From NCBI GenBank assembly GCA_963693365.1, contig CAVNZM010000002.1:14756001-14820000 (forward strand): a stretch of 64,000 nucleotides of DNA, read 5' to 3'. This document shows, one piece after another, positions 1 through 9,374 of this stretch; within the stretch, counting starts at the first letter, position 1; each line of letters starts with the position of its first letter. Below the pieces are notes generated by a model. That model was given only the letters and a program-made list of their open reading frames with translations. It had not been told where the DNA came from and ran no database searches. The translations under genes and the position numbers were made by a program. This stretch comes from Amoebidium appalachense. Lineage: Eukaryota > Ichthyosporea.

Positions 1-1
1 G

Positions 2-148
2 AATGTGACGTCATATCCACGGGGTGCCGCGCCCCTCAATGGAGTGCTCACCGGTACCCCCAACATGGACCCACACAGCACCTACACCGCCATGCTGGGC
101 AGATACTCGGCGGCAATGGAATCGGCACTGCCACCAACCAACCAATAG
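2..148 (+). CDS. possible 3' end of a protein-coding gene, truncated by window edge
   Basis: A frame open from the window edge ends at TAG (146-148) and gives 48 residues of mixed, protein-like composition (ends ...SALPPTNQ). No domain is recognised. It could be the terminal exon of a gene starting outside the window. A T-rich stretch followed by CAG (about 170-199) just downstream resembles a splice acceptor, so the annotation of the 3' end is uncertain. Short length and absence of a recognisable motif keep confidence low. Confidence 0.3.
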   Translation, partial: NVTSYPRGAAPLNGVLTGTPNMDPHSTYTAMLGRYSAAMESALPPTNQ

Positions 149-469
149 CATGTGCAGCTGTATGTGACTGTTTTTTGATTTTGAACCTTTTTATTGCAGG
201 TCTTATTCGGTACCGTTGAATAGTGGTAGGTACCAGCCCCACAGGGCCTACATACCCACGTTCTAAACTGAGCCCGTTTGTTTGACAGACATGGCAGAAC
301 GATCCGGGTCTCTAAACAGCACGATAATATACATAGTGTACATGCAGCAGCCCCACCCTGTAACATTCAGCAGCAGCCCCCAGAGTTACAGGGCAAGTTA
401 AGGGGGTCATGGATACAGAAAGACTGTTTGTTTGGTTCGGTATTGGGTAATGCATGTGTTGGTGTGGCC
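149..469. other. no gene seen
   Basis: Unique-looking sequence with no convincing ORF. An acceptor-like T-rich stretch ending in GCAG lies near 188-199. Confidence 0.4.
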
Positions 470-1140
470 AGGGGTTGTTGGTTTTGACCTGGCGATGGCA
501 CATGCGTGTGGTCGGTTGGTTGCTTGTTGGTGATGACCGGGTTGAGCATACGATCGGGTGTAGTCAGGGTAGTGTTAGGTGCTGACCAGGGTGGCGTATG
601 TGTGGGTGAGTTCGGTAAGTTGCTAGGTAGCTTCAAAGAGCGCATGTGAAGGTGTTGTCGGGCCCTCCCCCGACTTGGAGGGCTCCTTGAGGCTCACATG
701 CGGTTTGTGGGTTGCATGGTGTCGGACAGGGTTGAACACACGATGGTGTGGTCAGGAAGTTGCTGGGTGCTGGCCAGGTAACGTGTGGGTTAGTGTGGTC
801 CGTGGGTTGCTTGGTGATGGCAATGCCGGGTTGTGCATGCGTGCTGTGGTCATGGAGTGGTTGGTTTAGACCGGAGGATGCATGCGTTAGCGTGGTTGGT
901 GGGGTTCTTGGTGGTGACCTAATGGTGCATGTGAAAGTAGGGTCGGGAGTTGGTTGGTGTTGACCGAGTGGTGGCACATACGATGGTGTGGTCTGTTTAG
1001 TCTGTTGACTGTTTTTGTGTTGACCGCGGTTGAACATCCGGTGGTGTGGTCGGGAGGTTGCTGGGTGTTGACCAGGGTGGCGTATGTGTTGGTGTGGTCG
1101 GTGGGCTGGTTGGTGTCGAACAGATGATGTAGGCGAAAGT
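470..1140. repeat. degenerate tandem repeat, period about 47-49 bp
   Basis: A G/T-rich unit of the form GTGTGGTC...GTTGGTTGGTG.TGACC...GCAT recurs. The TGACC landmark is at 485, 534 and 583 (spacing 49), later at about 868, 915, 961, 1021 and 1069 (spacing mostly 46-48, one of 60). Copies are strongly diverged, so this is an old minisatellite. Any ORFs here are by-products of the repeat. Confidence 0.6.
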
Positions 1141-1919
1141 CTGGTCGTTGGGTAGGGGTGGTGGTATCGATAGGTGGCCCCTTGGGTGGCCTTGGTTGCT
1201 TCGGTAGTGTCGGTTTGCCGGCTACAGCAGCAGGGCTTGGGCTTGGACTCTTCGGGGTAGTGGCGGTAAGCGAGGGGGGGGGGTTGGCATTTTTCGTAGC
1301 TCCCGGGTACGCTGTTCTAGGGCCGTTAGGTGGGAGAGGACCACTTTACGGGTTTGGTTGAACTAGGAAGTTGTTGCGGTTGTAGCCTACGGTAGGCATC
1401 CGGTTTCTTGAAGGGTTGAGTTGGGCAGGGTAGTGGGTTTTGCGAAAAAACGTGTAGCTCTGGGTCTAGTGGGCCTGTTGAAACGGCGTTTTCGCGGCGT
1501 TGTGTGGCTTGAAAGTGGCTACTGCGGAAAACTAGCTAGAGCCCACTGCATGTGAGTCGTTCTACGGTGGGGAGCGCGGCGCAAGAGGGTTTCCACGTGT
1601 TTTTTCATTTTGGGGGGCAAGTTTTCACGTTGGGGAGGGCGCCTCTGAGTATAATTTGGCTGTGTCCGAGTCTGATTGGTTAAACTAATGAGCATGTGCA
1701 TATCTAAGGCTTGCAATTGGTTGTGCGACCTCGCGGCCCGTGATCAATCACGGGCCGCTTTGGCCGATTTCCAGTAAAAGTGATGTGAACGATAGCCTGG
1801 TCGGGTGGGTGGAAGTGAGTATGTGACTGTTCACCATGAACTTCAGGGGAGGTGTGTGTGTGTGGGGGGGGGGGGGGGAGGGGGGAGGGGGAAGGGGGGG
1901 GGGGGGGGGGGGGGGGAAG
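1141..1919. other. G/T-rich intergenic DNA ending in a poly-G tract
   Basis: No supported gene. Contains ATTGG (CCAAT on the minus strand) near 1675, the inverted repeat at 1733-1758 and a long G tract (about 1864-1916) which is the insertion site of the copia element. Confidence 0.5.
1733..1758. repeat. near-perfect inverted repeat (12-bp arms, 2-bp loop)
   Basis: GCGGCCCGTGAT, then CA, then ATCACGGGCCGC: the arms are exact reverse complements. Function unknown; it could be a hairpin in RNA or a binding site. Confidence 0.7.
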
Positions 1920-2684
1920 TGTTGGACATTGTGTTCATAGAAGCTAGTTCTAGTGCACGTTGTTCCTTCTGTAAGTCAGAAATGATTGCATCTTGTGAGG
2001 CCAACCTCTGCTCCAGTAGTTGGACTAGTTGCTGCAACTGTAAGTTGTCAGACATAGTGTCGTGTATGATGGGCAACTAGTCTATGTGTTTTGTGCACTG
2101 AAAACGACAGTAGAAAAGTGTAAATCAAACGTTCTGCTTCCCATGTTTGTGACATGGGAGGCACTGCTTTATATAGTCGTTGGCCACCTCATGGTGGCCT
2201 CGTGTGCACCCTGGTGGTGGGCCATGTACAGCATGGCCGAAAAGAGAGCACAATGAAAACATGTCGTTAAAGATATAAAAGTTAACTGTGCACGTTGAGT
2301 GGCTAGTTAACTTGCACTGAAGCACACAAATAAACGTGTTTAACACACCAATTGCAGTTAAACGTAAATCTTACTTCACACAACTAAAAATATTCTGAGA
2401 ATATCCGGGAATAAAGCACACTACCACTCTAAGAATAGAATCCTGTGGCAAATATAGACATGACATCATCTGAACCGGGAATATTAATTAATGAGCACAA
2501 TTAGCACGTTGCTAGTGAAGCTCGTCACTGGTACAGTTTTGGCTCAAACATATAACTACCATATATGAATATGACCGTAAACAAAAGCTCTATGCACTCG
2601 AGTGAGTGTTGAAACAATTATTCAATTGCTCAGAAACTTTCTCTAACAGACATTGCTAGCCGGGAGTACCAGTGTACTCCAACA
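1920..2684 (-). repeat. 3' LTR of the copia element
   Basis: 765 bp, nearly identical to 7031-7795 (4 substitutions). On the minus strand it carries the same TATATAAA and the same 45-codon start of gag, here cut off at the LTR end, so this copy would express only a stub running into flanking poly-G/C. Confidence 0.95.
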
Positions 2685-2697
2685 CCCCTACTCAATT
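2685..2697 (-). other. polypurine tract, with a second copy upstream
   Basis: On the minus strand AATTGAGTAGGGG directly precedes the 3' LTR, the position of a plus-strand primer. The same 13-mer occurs again at 2771-2783, and a more purine-rich run (nine G, then AGAGAG) lies at about 2820-2834, so the element may carry more than one priming tract. Confidence 0.65.
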
Positions 2698-2869
2698 GGA
2701 TAATTGTGGTATGAATTAATGCAACTGAGCTCGAGTGCTTCAGGTGCACAAAATACAGACAATAAGGATTCCCCTACTCAATTTTAGTATGGTACACGTA
2801 GTTGCACAGTCGGATGCAACTCTCTCCCCCCCCTGAAGTATGAGGGCGCAGTTGGTTGATGACGGGTGC

Positions 2870-5228
2870 TCAGCACATGTTGAGCATCCCCACGGCCGTG
2901 GTGAAGAAAGAGGCAGACAGGGCCTTGGTGAACATGTCGGCCTTGTTGTCAGCAGAAGCCACCGGGACCACAGTGATGTTGCCCAGCAGGTGATGTTCCT
3001 TGACGGAGCAGTAGCGGACGTCGATGTGCTTGGTCTTGGGCTTAACCCCCAGGGTGTCCAGCAGGGCCCGGGCAGACTCATTGTCCCCATGGATGGGCAC
3101 CGGGGTGGGCTCATCGATAGGATTAAGGCCCAGGTCGTCCATTACATAGTTGAGCCATAGGGCCTCGTTCGTAGCAGCAGACATGGCCACAAATTCAGCC
3201 TCAGTGGAGCTGTGGGTGGTGATGGACTGGAGCCGAGACACCCAGGACACAGGGGAGGAGTTGATGAAGAAGACATAGCCCGTGGTGGAGCGCCGGGTGT
3301 CGCGGTCCTCGGCGTAGTCGGAGTCGGAGTAGCCAACAAGGGTGGGGGGGCCGGGACGGTAGACAATACCCAGGTCGATGGTGGCCAGCAGGTAGCTTAC
3401 AACTCTGGTAGCCATAGTCCAGTGGGTGACGGTGGGCGCATGAATGTGTCGAGTAAGGACTCCCAGAGCCTGGGAAATGTCGGGGCGGGTGGTACGCGCA
3501 ATCCACAGCAGGGCACCGACCAGGCTGGCATAGTCCTCCTTCTTGCTGTAGGCTGGGGTCTTGTTGCTTTCACTGGCCTGGCCCGGGACGATGGGGGTCT
3601 TGGTGCCGGACATGTGGGTGAGACGAAAACGGGCAGCCAAGTCGATGATGTGTTGACGATGGCCCAGACGCAGAGACCCGTCCTCCAGCCAGGTAAGAGT
3701 GTGCCCGATGAGCAGGGTAGGACGACCCAGGTCCTTGGCAGAGAAACGAGCATCCAGCTTGGTGAAAAAATCGTCGATGAGCGCATCAGTGGCGGCCGTC
3801 ACGGTGAAGTCATCCACGTAGGCAGCAAGGGCAATAAACGTTGGGGTCCCGGCATTCTTGATGAACAGGCACGGGTCAGCAGCACTCACAATGAAGCCTT
3901 GGTCGAGGAGATGGTCACGGAGGGCCTCATACCACTGGCGCGGTGCCTGTTTTAGGCCGTAGAGCGCCTTGTGGAGCAAGCCGACAGCATGGGGGGCCGA
4001 GGGGTTGACGAAGCCAGGGGGCTGCTCAATGTAGATGGTCTCGTTGACGGTGCCGTTGAGGAATGCTGTGTTGACGTCGATGTGGCGCAGAGGCAGACCT
4101 TGGGCCACGGAGGTAGCCAAAACCAGCCGGATGGTAGCCAGCGCAGCCACAGGTGACTCGGTGACGAAATAGTCCTGGCCAGGCTGCTGGTAGTTGCCTC
4201 GGGCCACAAGCCGGGCCTTGAAAGCAGTGACGTTGCCGACGTTGTCCTGCTTGACCGTAAAGACCCAGCCGACCGGAATGACAGTGGAGCCATCCTCTGG
4301 ACGGGGCACAAGGGTGAAGGTGCCGTTGTCTTCCAGGGCCTTGAGCTCACGGTGTGCAGCCTCCTCCCATTTCAGACGCTGGGGACTCTTGAGTGCAGCC
4401 CGGACAGTCTTGGGGACAACAATGGTGGAAGCCTTGATGGGTGTTGATGCAGGAGCCGTAGCCTGGGGGGCAAGGGGGGCCGTAGCAGCAGCCACGTTGG
4501 CAGTCGGGCCTCGACGTTGGTCGTTGTACACAGCGCCACTACGGGTCGTCCGGGGGAGCCGATGTGCAGGCTCGGGCAGGATCGGAATGTCCAATTGATC
4601 ACTCGGCGCTGTCCCATTGGCTGACAGACGAGACGAATCAGATTGCTGATCATTCCGGACGATGTGATTGGCTGGCTGATGTGACGAATCAGATGACTCC
4701 AAAAAATGATGAATTGCCGGTGCGGTCGACCAATCAGATGGGACATCACGGAGGGGGTGCAGAATAGCAGCCTCGTCGAACTGCACGTCACGGCTGACGG
4801 TCATCTTGTGTGCTGCTGGAATCCAGACCTTGTAGCCCTTGATGTTAGGAGGGTAGCCCACGAAGATACCCTTGACGGCACGAGGCGCCAGTTTCGGTGT
4901 ATCCTGTTGATGGACGTAGCAGGGAGAGCCCCAGACACGGAGCCGGCTGTAGTCGGGAGGAATGCCGGTCCACAGCAGGGCGGGAGACGATTGGCTGCCG
5001 GTGGCTCGCGACGGGAGCATGTTGCGTATAAAAGCCGCGGTCACAGCTGCCTCGGCCCAGAATCCCACCGGAAGGCCGGACTGCTGCAGGAGTGCCCGAA
5101 CCATGTCGAGGAGGGTCCGGTTCAGTCGTTCGGCAGTCCCATTCTGTTGAGGAGAGCCGGTGGTAGTGATCTGATGGCGAATGCCGTGCTCACGGTTGTA
5201 GTCCCCGAAGGCCGTGCCCATGTACTCG
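2870..5228 (-). CDS. copia pol, 3' part: integrase C-terminal half, reverse transcriptase, RNase H
   Basis: Makes cDNA from element RNA and integrates it, inside virus-like particles. From the ATG at 5221 the frame has 783 residues. Visible in order: end of the integrase core with QQNGTAERLNRTL (the catalytic Glu), RT starting near residue 285, the RT active site YVDDF at residues 468-472 (copia elements usually have YVDD), and RNase H with GYSDSDYAED near residue 630 and THSSTEAEF further on; it ends normally before the polypurine tract. The true start is not this ATG: homology continues upstream in another frame across a run of seven C on the + strand (5229-5235), where one base too many breaks the frame. 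Confidence 0.92.
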
Positions 5229-5915
5229 CCCCCCCGTCGGACTGAAACACCTGCATGGGAACACCGTGTTGGGCAACCGCCGCCTTGTGGTACGTCACAT
5301 ATGCAGCCAGTGTGTCCGACTTCTTGACGAGGGGCACGGCCGTGGTGTGGCCGGTAAATTCGTCGTGGAACGTCGCCAAGTACTGAGCACCACCGATCGC
5401 GGGAGGGAAGGGGCCGCTGATGTCGCTGTGAACCTTGGCTAGGACCCGGGGAGCTTGGCTGGTTGATTCGGAGAAGGCAACACGGTGGGCTTTGCCGAGG
5501 GCATAGGGCTCACACACACCCGGAGACTTGGCACCGCCACCCACCAACAGGCCTGCAGACTTGATGACCGAGCGTACAGCGTCAATGCCAGCATGGCCCA
5601 GACGGTAGTGCCACGTGTTGAGGTCGGCAGTAACCTTGAGGATACGCGGAGCAGTGGTGGTTTGGGCGTCCGGGGTTGTGTCCGCGCGCAGAAGAGACAC
5701 CGCCATGTGGTACAGCTTGGTGCCGACAGCCGAGCCGGTGGCCAGAATTTGATCGCCGTAGCACAACTTAACGCCGCCGCGGGTGTCAAAGCGGGGTAAA
5801 ACGCCGTTGGTAGATGCCGTGAACACACTGATGAGAGTGTCGGGGATGGAGGGCACGTAGAGTACATCCGTCAGCTGATGCACCGCAGTAACGCCGTCGA
5901 TGGTGCTGGAAAAAA
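5229..5915 (-). CDS. copia pol, 5' part: end of protease and integrase zinc domain plus core
   Basis: The middle frame of the polyprotein. After the protease end (TDVLYVPSIPDTLISV) comes the integrase zinc-binding region WHYRLGHAG...VCEPYALGKAHR and the core with HSDISGPF and FQSDGG, the first two catalytic Asp of the D,D-E triad. Oddity: the second Cys of the HHCC zinc motif is Tyr (TAT, + strand 5503-5505). The segment joins gag through a frame break at a run of six A (5910-5915 on the + strand) and the RT part at 5229-5235. Taken alone the frame runs on to a stop at 5122. Confidence 0.88.
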
Positions 5916-7166
5916 CACGTCGCCCACCCCAAGCACTGCACATGCACCCTTGTCGGCTACTTGGACCGTGGAGTAAGGCGCCGCACGCATGTTGACGAAC
6001 ACATCGGGCCGGGGGCACACATGGTCAGTGGCTCCAGAGTCGAGGAGCACCTTGTTGGTGCCACAGTCGTTGCTAGACATGAGGAAAGCCCGGGGAGCGG
6101 CAGCCCCCCCCTTGCACTGTGCCGTAGTGTGGGTAGTAGAGGCAGGGTGGTTGATGCAGGACCCAGGCGGGAGGGGACCACCCTTAGGCTTGCGGCCGTT
6201 GGCACGGTTGCCCCCCTTGCACATGGCGGTAGTGTGACTGGTAGACAGTGGGTGGTTGACGCAGGAACCCTTGGGGTAGGTGCTGGCACGGTTGTTGCCA
6301 GAGTTGCTGTGTTGGCCGTTGCCGTTGGGGCACTGAGACTTGATGTGGCCTGGTTTGCCGCAGCCGTGGCAGATGACAGGTTGAGGAGCCCGTGTGGTGA
6401 AGGCGGCCGGCCCGGAGCTGGTAGTCACACGTGCACGTGGGTGGCTGGTCTCATATGCCCGTAGCTGTTGGAGGAGGCCCATCACGGTAGGCTTGGGTGT
6501 CATCTTGTAGGTAATGACAGGCATTTCGTAGTAAGGCACCTTGCCGAGGTCGTTGGTAAGCTTGGTCAGCACTTGAGCATCACCAATTTGTGTGCCGTAA
6601 TCGGCCAGGCGCCGCACGTAGCCGCGGAGCTTCATGGCGTATTTCGTCGCGGTGTCCGTAGGTTCAGGCGTAGAATTCATGTACAGCCCGATAAGGTCGT
6701 ACTGATTGGCCTCAGATTGCTCCAGGTAGTGGGCAGATAGGGCCGACCATATCTCCGCAGGTGTGGTGGTGCGTGTTAACCCTAGGATACAACGCACGTC
6801 AACCGAGAGTGCTTGCCACAGGTAGGAACGGGCAGTGTCGACCTGTTCACGGGTAGCCGGGTGCTCCGTACTGGGCGCGATGGTGTGGAGAAGACCAGCA
6901 CCAGAAAGCTGGACATACATGGTTTCGGCCCATGTGTGGTAGTCCGTGCCTGAATCATTATCAATGCCAGTGAAGAGAGGGATGTCGACCTTGAACTTGA
7001 TGGAATCATTACGTGAGGGGCCCATAACCCTGTTGGACATTGTGTTCATAGAAGCTAGTTCTAGTGCACGTTGTTCCTTCTGTAAGTCAGAAATGATTGC
7101 ATCTTGTGAGGCCAACCTCTGCTCCAGTAGTTGGACTAGTTGCTGCAACTGTAAGTTGTCAGACAT
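5871..7166 (-). CDS. copia gag with zinc knuckles and start of protease
   Basis: Structural capsid protein and RNA binding. Started at the first ATG (7166, MSDNLQLQQ), 431 residues to the stop at 5871. Residues 1-45 lie within the LTR, and the primer site encodes the next residues. The N-terminus looks coiled-coil (Gln/Leu heptads). The canonical zinc knuckle CHGCGKPGHIKSQC is near residue 265-280, followed by two variant knuckles, CVNHPLSTSHTTAMC and CINHPASTTHTTAQC (C-x2-H-x5-H-x4-C), then the aspartic protease motif LLDSGATDH. The frame ends early inside protease because of the 5910-5915 frame break. An ATG within the primer site is an alternative start. Confidence 0.9.
   Translation of the reverse strand: MSDNLQLQQLVQLLEQRLASQDAIISDLQKEQRALELASMNTMSNRVMGPSRNDSIKFKVDIPLFTGIDNDSGTDYHTWAETMYVQLSGAGLLHTIAPSTEHPATREQVDTARSYLWQALSVDVRCILGLTRTTTPAEIWSALSAHYLEQSEANQYDLIGLYMNSTPEPTDTATKYAMKLRGYVRRLADYGTQIGDAQVLTKLTNDLGKVPYYEMPVITYKMTPKPTVMGLLQQLRAYETSHPRARVTTSSGPAAFTTRAPQPVICHGCGKPGHIKSQCPNGNGQHSNSGNNRASTYPKGSCVNHPLSTSHTTAMCKGGNRANGRKPKGGPLPPGSCINHPASTTHTTAQCKGGAAAPRAFLMSSNDCGTNKVLLDSGATDHVCPRPDVFVNMRAAPYSTVQVADKGACAVLGVGDVFFPAPSTALLRCIS
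7018..7030 (-). other. primer-binding site, half-tRNA (initiator Met) type
   Basis: Minus strand GGGTTATGGGCCC directly follows the LTR end. It is exactly complementary to the anticodon-stem-loop sequence GGGCCCAUAACCC of eukaryotic initiator tRNA-Met, the internal primer used by Drosophila copia and yeast Ty5, not the tRNA 3' end. Confidence 0.85.
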
Positions 7167-7795
7167 AGTGTCGTGTATGATGGGCAACTAGTCTATGTGT
7201 TTTGTGCACTGAAAACGACAGTAGAAAATTGTAAATCAAACGTTCTGCTTCCCATGTTTGTGACATGGGAGGCACTGCTTTATATAGTCGTTGGCCACCT
7301 CATGGTGGCCTCGTGTGCACCCTGGTGGTGGGCCATGTACAGCATGGCCGAAAAGAGAGCACAATGAAAACAAGTCGTTAAAGATATAAAAGTTAACTGT
7401 GCACGTTGAGTGGCTAGTTAACTTGCACTAAAGCACACAAATAAACGTGTTTAACACACCAATTGCAGTTAAACGTAAGTCTTACTTCACACAACTAAAA
7501 ATATTCTGAGAATATCCGGGAATAAAGCACACTACCACTCTAAGAATAGAATCCTGTGGCAAATATAGACATGACATCATCTGAACCGGGAATATTAATT
7601 AATGAGCACAATTAGCACGTTGCTAGTGAAGCTCGTCACTGGTACAGTTTTGGCTCAAACATATAACTACCATATATGAATATGACCGTAAACAAAAGCT
7701 CTATGCACTCGAGTGAGTGTTGAAACAATTATTCAATTGCTCAGAAACTTTCTCTAACAGACATTGCTAGCCGGGAGTACCAGTGTACTCCAACA
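7031..7795 (-). repeat. 5' LTR of the copia element (promoter LTR)
   Basis: 765 bp with terminal inverted TGTTGGA/TCCAACA. It drives the element on the minus strand and also encodes the Gag start. Confidence 0.95.
7279..7286 (-). promoter_or_regulatory. TATA box of the retrotransposon LTR
   Basis: TATATAAA on the minus strand, 113 bp before the gag ATG at 7166; the duplicate is in the other LTR at about 2168-2175. A start site about 30 bp downstream would leave a short leader and place the ATG on the RNA. Confidence 0.6.
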
Positions 7796-7800
7796 GGAAG

Positions 7801-8640
7801 GGGGGGGGGGGGGGGGGGGGGGGGGGATGATGGTCACCGTTGATGTTTTATTCCTCCCTTTTTTTTTGTGGGATCGTGGTGCTAGGTTTAAGCCTTAGAG
7901 AATCCGGGGTTCAACTGTACGAAGAGGTAGCACACGTGATCTGAGGCTGGGGATTTACGATTAGTTTGTAAACGTTTTTTCTTTGCAGGAGCATTGGACA
8001 GCACCGAAGAAAGAGTAACAGGACTCCATGTGCGAGATATGCAGGTGATAGTGACCGTGATAATTCGGTGATGTACGTATGCTGGTATACGATTTGCAGT
8101 TTAGGTTTTTGTTGGTGATAGTATGTAGAGGAATGTGTTCCTGCATATGTAGACGTTTTGATTGGATTATAGTCATGAGGCGATCCTGCCCACGATAGTT
8201 TTTGCATGCCGATGCTTTGGTTTAGAGCCTTTTGGCTGCTGTGTGCGTCTCATCACTGCACAGAGTCTCTATCTATCGGGCACCGGCGGCCAATGCCATT
8301 GGTGCATGGAGGCCCCGCTAATTGAACTGACTGTCCTGGGGCCCCGGCCGGGCAGCACGTCCATCCAATTAAATCGGTGCATGGAGGCCCCGCAATTTTG
8401 AACAACGAATGATCGGATGGCTGTTTTCAAGCCGTTGAGTACCCGTGTGCCGCTTTTAAAGCCAACACAGGTTTAATTCGCTAAAGTTAAAGCCCAATTA
8501 GTAAATGTCACAGTTTCTTGACACGTGCAAGCTGATCGCTTTTCCCGATGTGATTTCCCATATGAGTCCCGATTGTTCTTCCAGTGACCTTTTCTATCAC
8601 TATTCAGACGATTCTCCAATGTTATAACAGAAAACGGTTT
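7801..8640. other. no gene seen; poly-G tract and a short direct repeat
   Basis: Begins with the continued G tract (to about 7826). GGTGCATGGAGGCCCCGC occurs twice, at about 8301-8318 and 8374-8391. No ORF with protein-like features. Confidence 0.4.
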
Positions 8641-8654
8641 ATATACCCAGACGG

Positions 8655-8730
8655 CCAGATGGCCAGATCAAAATTAGTGTGTGAAAAAGGGTGGATAAAC
8701 ACCTGGAGCTAAAAACATCTGGCCATCTCG
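8655..8730. repeat. inverted repeat, 14-bp arms
   Basis: CCAGATGGCCAGAT (8655-8668) and ATCTGGCCATCTCG (8717-8730) pair at 13 of 14 positions around a 48-bp loop. Confidence 0.5.
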
Positions 8731-8844
8731 CCATTTGGCCTTCTAGCAAATCACTAGCATTTAAGGCATTCACTGCCACCACTGGGGGGCCTGGTTCCGG
8801 CAGGACAGGAGGGCGGCGGGCATGTGAGGCACACGTGCATGTGT

Positions 8845-9345
8845 GTGTAGTGTGTGTGCACGTGTCATGGAAAGACACTGCGCCCGGGGCATGATTCCGG
8901 GGGGGGAGGCACGCACGGCACACGTGGCACACACAGCACGCATGGCACGGCGAGACTGGCATGCCCCTCACAGTGTCTGCCAGTGGATCGAGTGGAATCT
9001 TGCTATCACATGGGGAGGGGGTGGGGGTGTGTGCACGTGACTGAGAGACACTACGCCCGGGGAGTGGTTCCGGCGGGCCGGCGAGCCAGACGTGGGGCAC
9101 GTGGCACACACAGCACGCACGGCACGGCGAGACTGGCATGCCCCTCACAGTGTCTGGATCGAGTGGAGTCTCGCTATCACGTGGGGGGGTGTGTGCACGT
9201 GACTGAGAGACACTGCGCCCGGGGGGGTGGTTCCGGCGGGGCGGGAGGCACGCACGGCATGCACGGCACGCATGGCACACGTGGCACGGCGAGACTGGCA
9301 TGTCCCTCACAGTGTCTGGATCGAGTGGAGTCTTGCTATCACATG
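8845..9345. repeat. minisatellite, unit about 162-177 bp
   Basis: The landmark CGAGACTGGCATG recurs at 8951, 9128 and 9290, each followed by CCCTCACAGTGTCT, GATCGAGTGGA, a CTATCAC/G run and GTGCACGTGACTGAGAGACACT. A 30-bp relic of the unit reappears at about 9801-9832 inside the next array. Long ORFs here simply reflect the repeat. Confidence 0.75.
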
Positions 9346-9374
9346 GGGGGTGGGGGGGTGTGGGGGGAGGGGGG

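Larger units (their letters stand above)
1920..7795 (-). mobile_element. complete Ty1/copia LTR retrotransposon
   Basis: A 5876-bp element flanked by the 5-bp target duplication GGAAG (1915-1919 and 7796-7800). Two 765-bp LTRs both begin TGTTGGA and end TCCAACA on the + strand. Read on the minus strand the order is LTR, primer site, gag, protease, integrase, reverse transcriptase, RNase H, polypurine tract, LTR; integrase before RT is diagnostic of Ty1/copia (Pseudoviridae-like), not gypsy. The two LTRs differ at 4 of 765 positions by direct comparison, so insertion was recent. It sits in a poly-G tract. The pol frame is broken at two homopolymer runs, so whether this copy is active is uncertain. 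Confidence 0.95.

Noticed and set aside
1158-1361. 67-residue Gly/Leu-rich ORF
   Set aside because: Composition follows the G/T-rich DNA; no motif, start context or partner exon.
1920-2076. A second gag gene at the left end
   Set aside because: It is the LTR-encoded Gag start duplicated in the 3' LTR.
5910-5915. Confirmed programmed -1 frameshift between gag and pol
   Set aside because: The run is preceded by G rather than a matching base in the zero frame, so it is not a standard slippery heptamer, and a second indel downstream favours sequence error or decay.
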